Assembly: GCF_042677865.1 (NCBI RefSeq)
Contig: NZ_JBHUDD010000027.1
Location: 1-64,000, forward strand
Direction: 5' to 3'
Length of the DNA stretch: 64,000 nt
From: Lutimaribacter salitolerans
GTDB lineage: Bacteria > Pseudomonadota > Alphaproteobacteria > Rhodobacterales > Rhodobacteraceae
Below, piece by piece: positions 32,164 through 38,913 of the stretch. The notes under the pieces are model-generated. The model did not search any database and had not been told where the DNA came from. It was given only the letters and a program-made list of their open reading frames with translations. The position numbers and the translations under genes are program-made. Position 1 is the first letter of the stretch, and each line of letters opens with the position of its first letter.

Positions 32164-32802
32164 ATGAGCACGGTCATCGTCGATTACGAAAGCGGCAACC
32201 TGCATTCCGCCGCCAAGGCGTTTCAGCGCATGGCGGCCGAGGTGGGGGCCGGGCCGGTCACCGTCACCTCGGATCCCGATGTGGTGCGCCGGGCCGACCG
32301 GATCGTGCTGCCGGGCGACGGGGCCTTTCCGGCCTGCCGGGCGCAACTGTTCGATCACAGCGGCTTGTTCGAAGCGATCGAAGAGCGCGTGATCAGCCGC
32401 GCAGCACCTTTTCTGGGCATCTGCATCGGCATGCAGATGCTGGCGACGACAGGGCTGGAATACACCGAAACCCAAGGGTTTGACTGGATTGCGGGCACCG
32501 TCGCCCGCATCGCGCCCGCCGACCGGGCGCTGAAGGTGCCGCACATGGGCTGGAACGATCTGGTGATCGACCATCCCCACCCGGTGTTCGACGGCATCAG
32601 CACCGGCGATCACGCCTATTTCGTGCATTCCTATCACATGCAGGTGGCCGATCCGGCTCACCTGCTGGCCCATGTGGATTACGCCGGGCCGGTCACCGCC
32701 ATCGTCGGGCGCGACAACATCCTTGGAATGCAGTTCCACCCCGAGAAAAGCCAGTCCACCGGCCTGCGGCTGATCGGCAACTTCCTGCGCTGGCGGCCCT
32801 GA
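32164..32802 (+). CDS. hisH: imidazole glycerol phosphate synthase, glutaminase subunit
   Basis: A 212-residue class I glutamine amidotransferase supplying ammonia to HisF. IVDYESGNLHSAAKAFQR opens the protein; the nucleophile Cys lies in LGICIGMQML near residue 86; the His-Glu pair is in MQFHPEKSQ near 190. Starts 3 bp after the hisB stop, so co-translated. Its partner hisF lies 2.3 kb downstream, separated by hisA and opposite-strand genes. Confidence 0.97.
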   Translation: MSTVIVDYESGNLHSAAKAFQRMAAEVGAGPVTVTSDPDVVRRADRIVLPGDGAFPACRAQLFDHSGLFEAIEERVISRAAPFLGICIGMQMLATTGLEYTETQGFDWIAGTVARIAPADRALKVPHMGWNDLVIDHPHPVFDGISTGDHAYFVHSYHMQVADPAHLLAHVDYAGPVTAIVGRDNILGMQFHPEKSQSTGLRLIGNFLRWRP

Positions 32803-32810
32803 GCGGGCGG

Positions 32811-33200
32811 TTACTGCACCCGCGTCCAGTTCTGGCTGCGACAGATCGGACCCATGCACCCCTTGAGGGTCAGGTGATCACCGGCAACGGTAAAGTCGCC
32901 GTTCACCGTGGCACCGTACAGCGGCAACAACACCTTGCCATTGTACTTGCCCGCCCCGGTTTCGGGCGTGACATCCCAGATCACCTGCTTGCCGACATTT
33001 GGGGTCGTCACCGGATCGCCCGACTGATCAAAGGCGCGCGCGACCTTGCCGCAGATCGCCTCACCGCAGCGCGAAAGCTGCATATGCGCCACCTGATCCT
33101 TGTTGTCCGGCCCGGTCAGCCATGTGCCAAGGATCGGCTCGGCCGCCGCCATGCCGGGTAAACCCAGCACGATTGTCATTGCGTATGAAAAACGTTTCAT
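32811..33200 (-). CDS. DUF2147 exported protein (paralogue 1)
   Basis: A 129-residue protein with a signal peptide (MKRFSYAMTIVLGLPGMAAA) and a lipocalin-like DUF2147 domain: GTWLTGPDNKDQVAHMQLSRCG, then CGKVARAF, and the closing CMGPICRSQNWTRV. The last residues are nearly identical to those of the adjacent paralogue. ATG 33200 has GGAGG 5 nt upstream; the longer frame from 33353 is rejected. Transcribed against hisB/hisH and ending 8 bp from the hisH stop. Function of DUF2147 is unknown. Confidence 0.9.
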   Translation of the reverse strand: MKRFSYAMTIVLGLPGMAAAEPILGTWLTGPDNKDQVAHMQLSRCGEAICGKVARAFDQSGDPVTTPNVGKQVIWDVTPETGAGKYNGKVLLPLYGATVNGDFTVAGDHLTLKGCMGPICRSQNWTRVQ

Positions 33201-33306
33201 TCCAGCCTCCTGCAGAACCTCTGCGTTACCTTCAAAGATAGCGCAGCAGCCGCTTGCCAAAAGGGCGTGCCCTGTTTCTGGTGATCCATCGGCAATGGCC
33301 CGCCGG

Positions 33307-33699
33307 TCACTGCACCCGGGTCCAGGTCTGGCTGCGGCAGATTGGCCCGACACAGCCCGATACTTTCAGCGCGTTGCCCGAGACCTGCATCTTTGACCGG
33401 TAGGTCTTGCCACTGTCAGGCGCCCATATCCTGCCACCGGCAAAGGCACCGTCCCCCTGCGCCTCCATATCCCAGATGATGTTCTTGCCCATATGCTCAT
33501 ACGAGGGGCCAGGCGTGCCCGCGTCATCGAACGCCCCCGCGATCGTGCCACAGACCAATGCCCCGCAGGGTGCGACCTGCACATAAAGATAGCCGCCGTC
33601 GCTGCCGCGCTCGGTCTGCCACAGCCCATGCGCCGGGTCCGCCAATGCCGTGCCCGCCCCAAGCCCGGCCATAGCCAGCGCCAATACCAGAGGTCTCAT
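33307..33699 (-). CDS. DUF2147 exported protein (paralogue 2)
   Basis: A 130-residue protein with a signal peptide (MRPLVLALAMAGLGAGTALA) and a DUF2147 domain. It shares with paralogue 1 the pattern G-W-T, CGALVCGTIAGAFD, the GKNIIWDM block (GKQVIWDV in the other), and an almost identical C-terminus CVGPICRSQTWTRVQ. The two genes are in tandem with a 106-bp gap and clearly arose by duplication. Both cysteines of the C-terminal CxGPIC pair are kept, suggesting a disulfide in the periplasm. Confidence 0.9.
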   Translation of the reverse strand: MRPLVLALAMAGLGAGTALADPAHGLWQTERGSDGGYLYVQVAPCGALVCGTIAGAFDDAGTPGPSYEHMGKNIIWDMEAQGDGAFAGGRIWAPDSGKTYRSKMQVSGNALKVSGCVGPICRSQTWTRVQ

Positions 33700-33836
33700 C
33701 CGTCAATCTCCACCATGAGCCACTTTTGCGATGCTGCCCGGCAATCCCCGGCCGATCAAGCCCGCTCAGCCCGCCGATTGCATTTCCCGCAGCCCCGTGC
33801 AAAACCCCGCGCGAACCATGCGAAAGGGCGCAACCG

Positions 33837-34559
33837 ATGATCCTCTACCCCGCGATCGACCTCAAGGATGGCAAGGCCGTGCGCCTGGTGAAGGGCGAGA
33901 TGGACCGCGCAACCGTGTTCAACGACGACCCGGCGGCGCAGGCGATGGAGTTCGTCTCGGCGGGCTGCGAATGGCTGCATCTGGTCGATCTGAACGGCGC
34001 GTTTGCGGGCACGCCGGTCAACGCAGCCCCGGTCGAGGCGATCCTGAAGGCCACCAAGGTGCCCGCCCAACTGGGCGGCGGTATACGCGACATGGCCACG
34101 ATCGAGGCCTGGCTGTCCAAGGGCCTCGCCCGGGTGATCCTTGGCACGGTCGCGGTGGAAAACCCCGATCTGGTGCGTCAGGCCGCCCGCGCCTTTCCCG
34201 GGCAGGTGGCGGTGGGCATTGACGCGCGCCATGGCCGCGTGGCGACCAAGGGCTGGGCGCAGGAAACCGATGTTCTGGCCACCGATCTGGCAAGATCCTT
34301 CGAGGACGCGGGCGTGGCCGCACTCATCTACACCGATATCAACCGCGACGGCGCGATGCAGGGCCCGAACGTGGCCGAAACCGCCGCCCTCGCGCAGGCG
34401 GTCTCGATTCCGGTGATCGCATCGGGCGGCGTCTCCAGCCTGGATGACCTGCGCGCCCTGCGCGACTGCGGCGCGGCCCTCGACGGTGCCATTTCGGGCC
34501 GCGCGCTCTATGACGGGGCGATCGACCTGAAACAGGCGCTCGACCTGCTGCGCGGCTGA
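33837..34559 (+). CDS. hisA: ProFAR isomerase (phosphoribosylformimino-AICAR-P isomerase)
   Basis: A 240-residue (beta/alpha)8 isomerase opening the ribose of ProFAR. The catalytic Asp is in LYPAIDLKDGKAVRL near residue 8; the second is in IYTDINRDGAMQGPN near 130. Phosphate-binding glycines lie in LGGGIRDMATIEAWL near 80 and ASGGVSSLDDL near 200. ATG 33837 follows GAAAGGG; the frame is open further upstream but without family match. Separated from hisH by the DUF2147 pair on the other strand. Confidence 0.97.
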   Translation: MILYPAIDLKDGKAVRLVKGEMDRATVFNDDPAAQAMEFVSAGCEWLHLVDLNGAFAGTPVNAAPVEAILKATKVPAQLGGGIRDMATIEAWLSKGLARVILGTVAVENPDLVRQAARAFPGQVAVGIDARHGRVATKGWAQETDVLATDLARSFEDAGVAALIYTDINRDGAMQGPNVAETAALAQAVSIPVIASGGVSSLDDLRALRDCGAALDGAISGRALYDGAIDLKQALDLLRG

Positions 34560-34570
34560 TCCTTTCCCCT

Positions 34571-34629
34571 TTCTGCAAATATCCCGGGGGAGTCGCCCAA
34601 GGGGCGAAGGGGGGAGGGCCCCCCCCCCN
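34571..34629. repeat. dispersed hairpin repeat, copy 5 (contains an N)
   Basis: TTCTGCAAATATCCCGGGGG then AGTCGCCCAAGGGGCGA (variable hairpin) and a G-run/C-run stem ending at N (34629). It shares the CAAATATCCCGGGGG leader with copy 1 and the hairpin layout with copies 2 and 3. The run of ten C's before and after the N is probably mis-assembled. Confidence 0.75.
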
Positions 34630-35055
34630 CAGCGCACCACGCATCTGGCCGATGTAGGCGGCGTCATCGTCGATGCCGTCCAGCTCCTCCAGAAGTTCCT
34701 CGGGATCGTCATAAGCCAGCCAGACCTGCCCATCCGCGTCGCTGTAGACCAGCACCCGAAGCGGCAGGTACAACCCCGCCAGCGGATTGTCCTGCATGGC
34801 GGGCGTGCCCAGCCTGGGGTTGCCAAAGACCAGCAATTGCGCCGGGGCCAGGTCCATATCCACCGATTGCGCGCCTTGGGCGTGGTCGACACGTGCAAAA
34901 ATCGTGGCCCCGGCCCCTTCGACCGCCGCCGCCAGCGCATCCATCGTCGTCTGCACATCGCCTGTGGCAGCACGTTTCACGATGTCATCATCGTCGGCCA
35001 TCGCAGGCGCAGCCAGCGCGGCAGAACACAGCGCCGCGAATATCAGTCGTTTCAT
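34630..35055 (-). CDS. DUF302 exported protein, C-terminus cut at an ambiguous base
   Basis: 142 residues are readable before the frame runs into N at 34629 and a G-run. A signal peptide (MKRLIFAALCSAALAAPAMA) is followed by a DUF302 domain: AVEGAGATIFARVDHAQGA, LLVFGNPRLGTPAMQDNP, LPLRVLVYSD. DUF302 proteins usually end only a few residues past this point, so little is missing; the loss looks like an assembly fault in the repeat rather than a true truncation. ATG 35055 has GGAGG 7 nt upstream. Function unknown. It lies between hisA and hisF on the opposite strand. Confidence 0.85.
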
Positions 35056-35149
35056 CGCAAATCCTCCATCACAATATGCCTGCACGCTCTGGCATCGCGG
35101 CGCGAATGCCCATAAACATTGCCGTGATCCCCTGAGAGTATGCGAAAAA

Positions 35150-35914
35150 ATGCTGAAAACCCGCATCATCCCCTGCCTTGACGTGGCCGATGGCCGCGTG
35201 GTCAAGGGCGTGAACTTCGTGGACCTGCGCGATGCGGGCGACCCGGTGGACGCCGCCCGCGCCTACGATGCGGCGGGCGCGGACGAGCTGTGCTTTCTCG
35301 ACATCCACGCCACCCATGAAAACCGCGGCGTGATGCTGGACGTGGTCACCCGCACCGCCGAGCAGTGCTATATCCCGCTGACCGTGGGCGGCGGCGTGCG
35401 CACCGCCGCCGATGTGCGCGCCCTGCTGCTGGCCGGGGCCGACAAGGTCAGCTTCAACTCTGCCGCAGTGGCCGATCCCGACGTCGTTGCGCAGGCCGCC
35501 GATCAGTTCGGCAGCCAGTGCATCGTGGTCGCCATCGACGCCAAGACCACCGCCCCCGGCAAGTGGGAGATCTTCACCCATGGCGGGCGCAAACCCACAG
35601 GCATCGATGCGGTCGAATTTGCCCGGCTGGTCGCGCAAAAGGGCGCGGGGGAAATCCTGCTCACCTCGATGGATCGCGACGGCACGCGCGCGGGCTTCAA
35701 CCTGCCGCTCACCCGCGCGATTTCCGACGCGGTCGATATCCCCGTGATCGCCAGTGGCGGCGTCGGGACGCTGGATCACCTGGTTGAAGGTGTCACCATC
35801 GGCGGGGCATCTGCCGTACTGGCCGCCTCGATCTTCCACTTCGGCGACTATTCCATCGCCCAGGCCAAGGCCCACATGGCCGCGGCGGGCATCCCCGTCA
35901 GGACCGGCGCATGA
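35150..35914 (+). CDS. hisF: imidazole glycerol phosphate synthase, cyclase subunit
   Basis: A 254-residue (beta/alpha)8 enzyme that joins ammonia from HisH to PRFAR, giving IGP and AICAR. Catalytic Asp residues lie in RIIPCLDVADGRVVKGV (near 11) and ILLTSMDRDGTRAGFN (near 175 by this numbering of the late barrel). Half-barrel repeats with GGGVRTAADVRALL and ASGGVGTLDHL bind the two phosphates. ATG 35150 starts the conserved MLKTRIIPC. Overlaps hisE by 4 bp. Confidence 0.97.
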   Translation: MLKTRIIPCLDVADGRVVKGVNFVDLRDAGDPVDAARAYDAAGADELCFLDIHATHENRGVMLDVVTRTAEQCYIPLTVGGGVRTAADVRALLLAGADKVSFNSAAVADPDVVAQAADQFGSQCIVVAIDAKTTAPGKWEIFTHGGRKPTGIDAVEFARLVAQKGAGEILLTSMDRDGTRAGFNLPLTRAISDAVDIPVIASGGVGTLDHLVEGVTIGGASAVLAASIFHFGDYSIAQAKAHMAAAGIPVRTGA

Positions 35915-36222
35915 CATTGCAGGAACTGGAACAGATCATCGCCACCCGCGCCTTGGCCGGTGCGGATGAAAGCTGGACAGCCAAGCTGCTGGCCAAGGGC
36001 CCGGAAAAGGTGGCCGAGAAGTTCGGCGAAGAGGCGATTGAGGCGCTGATCGAGGCAGTCAAGGGCGATCGCGCCCGCCTGACATCCGAGGCGGCGGACG
36101 TGCTGTTTCACCTGATGGTCATGCTGCACAGCCGCGATGTGCCGATCGGGGATGTGATGGCGGAACTGGACCGCCGCCAGAACCAGTCGGGTCTGGCCGA
36201 AAAGGCCGCGCGCAAAGGCTGA
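35911..36222 (+). CDS. hisE: phosphoribosyl-ATP pyrophosphatase
   Basis: A 103-residue all-helical NTP pyrophosphatase-like enzyme, second step of histidine synthesis. The metal-binding EKFGEEAIEALIEAV and SEAADVLFHLMVML blocks (near residues 36-50 and 60-75) are typical of PRA-PH. ATG overlaps the hisF stop as ATGA. Last gene of the cluster; hisI, hisG and hisD are not in this window. Confidence 0.96.
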   Translation: MTLQELEQIIATRALAGADESWTAKLLAKGPEKVAEKFGEEAIEALIEAVKGDRARLTSEAADVLFHLMVMLHSRDVPIGDVMAELDRRQNQSGLAEKAARKG

Positions 36223-36287
36223 TCACCCAGGAATCGGGACGGTGGGCGGGGCGTCTTTCGGCGCAGCCGAAACAGCGCCGCGCAGCG

Positions 36288-36761
36288 TCACAGCTTTGAC
36301 GAAATCACTCCGGTGGCGAACCCGCCCATGCGCAATTCACCGAACAGGCGCTGGTATTCGATCTTGGGGCAGCGGTTCATGATCACATCCACACCGCGCG
36401 CCCAGGCGGCCCCGGCCGCCTCCTCGTGCACCACGCCGATCTGCATCCAGACCGTCGACAGGTCGGGAAAGCACGCCAGCGCCTCGTCCACGATCGGGCC
36501 GACATGCTCGGACCGGCGGAAGATATCCACCATGTCCACACCGCCCTTGATGTCGCCCAGTCCCGCGACGATCGTCTCGCCCAGCAGCACCTCGCCCGCA
36601 TGACCGGGATTGACCGGCACGATCTGAAAGCCCTTCAGCTTCAGATACCGGGCCACGTAATAGCTGGGGCGCACCGGGTTCATCGATACGCCCACGATGG
36701 CAATGCGCCGGGTCCGGCCCAGCACGTCGCGCAGAAATTGATCGGTGTATGTTTCGCTCAT
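36288..36761 (-). CDS. CoA-binding protein (YccU-like)
   Basis: A 157-residue Rossmann-type CoA-binding domain protein related to the N-terminal part of succinyl-CoA synthetase alpha. IAIVGVSMNPVRPSYYVARYLK near residue 20-41 binds CoA; VPVNPGHAGEVLLGE and VWMQIGVVHEEAA follow; CPKIEYQRLFGE is near the end. Biological role is not settled. ATG 36761 is taken from family length; a longer frame reaches 36854 through a terminator hairpin. Converges on hisE. Confidence 0.93.
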   Translation of the reverse strand: MSETYTDQFLRDVLGRTRRIAIVGVSMNPVRPSYYVARYLKLKGFQIVPVNPGHAGEVLLGETIVAGLGDIKGGVDMVDIFRRSEHVGPIVDEALACFPDLSTVWMQIGVVHEEAAGAAWARGVDVIMNRCPKIEYQRLFGELRMGGFATGVISSKL

Positions 36762-36789
36762 ACGCTCTTGTAGCCGAGCCCGTGGAAAT

Positions 36790-36819
36790 AAAAAAGCGCC
36801 CAAGGAATACCTTGGGCGC
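36790..36819 (-). terminator. rho-independent terminator (minus strand)
   Basis: Perfect 10-bp stem GCGCCCAAGG-AATA-CCTTGGGCGC on the plus strand, with AAAAA on its left, so on the minus strand it ends in a T-run. The nearest minus-strand gene upstream is rlmB, ending 147 bp away, so it ends either the rlmB transcript or a short RNA from the gap. The 36820-36966 gap has no clear ORF. Confidence 0.75.
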
Positions 36820-36966
36820 CAGTCACGGAACGAGGGACAGTGAAGTAGACACAAGCGTTCCGGGCCTGTGCCTCAAGTTGTATGTAAGAAGCATGCCGCA
36901 TTTATGAAGGCCCGCCCACTGACACGTGATCACAAATCCGTGGCCACACCGCGCGGCCTTGCCGCA

Positions 36967-37764
36967 CTATACGCCGGCCTCGGAACGGCGCGGCAGGCTG
37001 GCATAGAGCGCCACAGCCGCCGCATTGGACACGTTCAACGATCCGAAATCACCTGAGAAATCGATCCGTACCAGCGAATCGCAGGTGTCGCGGGTTTTCT
37101 CGCGCAGGCCCGGTCCTTCGGCCCCCAGAACCAGCGCCACGGGCGCATCGCGGCGGCCTTCTACAGCGGTCTCGATGCTCTGCCCGGCTTCCCCGTCCAG
37201 CCCAAGCACAAGGTAGCCCATGGCCTGCAACGCCTCGATCGCCTGCGACAGGTTGGTGACGCGCAGATAGGGCTGACGCTCCAGAGCGCCGCTGGCAGTT
37301 TTCGCCAGCGCGCCGGTTTCCGGCGCCGAATGATGCCGCGGCGCGATCACCGCCGCCGCCCCGAACACCTCGGCCGAGCGCAGGACAGCCCCCACGTTGT
37401 GCGGATCGGTCACCCGGTCCAGCACGATCACGCGCGGCACCCGGTCGGGCACGCCCGCGCAGACATCCTCCAGCCGCCCCCAATCGAGCGGCTTGACCTC
37501 GAGTGCTGCTCCCTGGTGCACCGATTGCGGGTCCAGCGGCGCGGAAAACCGGCGCGGATCCTCGATCTCCGGCTCCATCCCTGAAACCGCAATGGCCTCG
37601 GCCAGCTTGTCGGCGGCGTTGCGCGTCACCACCAGCCGCAGCTTTTCGCGCGCCGGGTTCATCAACGCATCGCGCACCGCATGCAGCCCGAACAGCCAAA
37701 CGGTTTCCGCCGCTGCCGCGCGCTTGCCGCGCTCTTTTTCCACCACCCATTTCGGCTTTTTCAT
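36967..37764 (-). CDS. rlmB: 23S rRNA (guanosine-2'-O-)-methyltransferase, TrmH family
   Basis: A 265-residue SPOUT methyltransferase. An N-terminal substrate-binding domain (WLFGLHAVRDALMNP near residue 23) is followed by the knotted SAM domain: VILDRVTDPHNVGAVLRSAEVFG near 112, LVLGAEGPGLREKTR near 212 and SLNVSNAAAVALYA near 245. RlmB modifies G2251 of 23S rRNA; close relatives act on tRNA, so the exact target is inferred. It lies divergently upstream of the tRNA-Tyr gene. Confidence 0.93.
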   Translation of the reverse strand: MKKPKWVVEKERGKRAAAAETVWLFGLHAVRDALMNPAREKLRLVVTRNAADKLAEAIAVSGMEPEIEDPRRFSAPLDPQSVHQGAALEVKPLDWGRLEDVCAGVPDRVPRVIVLDRVTDPHNVGAVLRSAEVFGAAAVIAPRHHSAPETGALAKTASGALERQPYLRVTNLSQAIEALQAMGYLVLGLDGEAGQSIETAVEGRRDAPVALVLGAEGPGLREKTRDTCDSLVRIDFSGDFGSLNVSNAAAVALYASLPRRSEAGV

Positions 37765-37897
37765 CGCATCCGGCTCCCTTGCAGCGCCCGTGCCCCTACC
37801 TGCGTCACGCGGGCGGGCATCGCAAGGGATTTTCCTGTTGACGCCCCCCCGCCCCGCTTGTAATCAGCCACCCACATTGGCCGTCACGCGGCCCGAT

Positions 37898-37981
37898 GGG
37901 CGACGAGCTGCAAGGTGCGGCAGCGGACTGTAACTCCGCCGGGGAGACCCACGCCTGGTTCGATTCCAGGGTCGCCCACCA
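37898..37981 (+). tRNA. tRNA-Tyr (GTA)
   Basis: An 84-nt class II cloverleaf: acceptor GGGCGAC with GTCGCCC, anticodon stem GCGGA/TCCGC with loop CTGTAAC (anticodon GTA), a short variable arm GGG-GAGA-CCC, T-arm CCTGG-TTCGATT-CCAGG, and encoded ACCA. The D-arm is GCTG/CGGC with a 7-nt loop. Position 8 is G rather than the usual T, which is uncommon. Confidence 0.9.
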
Positions 37982-38095
37982 CTTTCCCTAAAACGATGAA
38001 CAAGACCACACAGTCGGCTTGTGCCGGTTGCTTGGGTCAAACAATCCTGCGCCTCTGCGCTGTTCAAGTGACCGGTCACCACCGCTTGCGCCCGG

Positions 38096-38494
38096 TCACG
38101 TCATTGAATTGGAGCCGCGGTTCCGTTTTTGCAGGTGCTGGCGCAGCAGTGCCAAGTTGCGGGTGTTGCTTTTCACCCCGACATCCAGAATATCACCCAC
38201 CAAGGGCACCAGCCCGACCAGCCAGTCGATGCCGATATTCGTGCTCATGCGGGCCAGCAGCAGCCTCGAGGCCCCCATGTCGTGCGCTTGTTGCACGATG
38301 TAGATCGCTGGGGCCACTGCAAGCGTGTCGCCCACGCCCGGCAACAGCCCCAGGATACCGTCCCAGCCAAACCGTATCCGCGTGAACGGGATGCGAAACG
38401 CCGCGTCCATGCGCTGCGCCAATGCATCGAGACGGTCAAGCCGGCTGGCCAGATCGGCATGCCTTGCTGCACTGTCCGGCGGGCTTGGGCTCAT
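38096..38494 (-). CDS. DUF4112 membrane protein
   Basis: A 132-residue protein matching DUF4112: RLDRLDALAQRMDAAFRIP, IRFGWDGILGLLPGVGDTLAVAPAIYIV (around residues 40-67) and the WLVGLVPLVGDILDVGVKSNTRNL block (near 92-115), where the two G-L-x-P-x-x-G-D turns form a pseudo-repeat. Probably membrane-associated. Function unknown. Its start overlaps the end of the Pmp3-like gene by 4 bp, so both are one unit, likely stress-induced. Confidence 0.9.
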   Translation of the reverse strand: MSPSPPDSAARHADLASRLDRLDALAQRMDAAFRIPFTRIRFGWDGILGLLPGVGDTLAVAPAIYIVQQAHDMGASRLLLARMSTNIGIDWLVGLVPLVGDILDVGVKSNTRNLALLRQHLQKRNRGSNSMT

Positions 38495-38664
38495 GCCGGG
38501 GTGCGACCCCTGCTGGCTATGATGTAGACGGCATGAACGATCCCGGGGATGTACCCAAGGATGGTCAGCAGAATGTTGATCCAGAAATGCTTGCCAAGAC
38601 CTTCTTGCAGAAAGACGCCAAGAGGCGGCAGCAGGATCGCGATGACGATACGGATGAAATCCAT
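38491..38664 (-). CDS. Pmp3/YqaE family small membrane protein
   Basis: A 57-residue two-helix membrane protein: IVIAILLPPLGVFLQEGLG and FWINILLTILGYIPGIVHAVYII. This is the UPF0057/Pmp3 stress-response signature, with the PPLGVFL and GYIPGIVHAVYI motifs. Homologues respond to salt, cold or membrane stress and affect membrane potential. ATG 38664 has GGAG 7 nt upstream. An EcfG-like promoter lies 37 bp before the start codon. Confidence 0.93.
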   Translation of the reverse strand: MDFIRIVIAILLPPLGVFLQEGLGKHFWINILLTILGYIPGIVHAVYIIASRGRTPA

Positions 38665-38700
38665 GTCGAAGCTCCAGTGTTTTATGTCGGTTGAAGCCTC

Positions 38701-38726
38701 AACGCGGATCGACGCCTGTTCGTTCC
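38701..38726 (-). promoter_or_regulatory. GGAAC-N17-CGTT promoter-like motif upstream of pmp3
   Basis: On the minus strand GGAAC (38726-38722), 17 bp, CGTT (38704-38701). This equals the consensus of the alphaproteobacterial general-stress sigma factor EcfG (GGAAC-N16/17-CGTT). The two genes downstream are of stress type, which supports it. Many Rhodobacterales are thought to lack the PhyR-NepR-EcfG system, so another ECF sigma may be involved. Confidence 0.45.
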
Positions 38727-38913
38727 CCAATATGCGTTGCGCCCTGTCCTTGTGCGCCTGATACGCCTGCGTGGTGTCACCTTGTCTTTGGGCCGATCTG
38801 GCCCGTCAGCCAACGCACACGGGGCGCAGGTCGCGCCCTATCGCAGGACCGTTAAGCAACTGGAAACAAGGATCGTCTCATGCGGAAAACTGCACAGACA
38901 CGACGCGCAGTCG

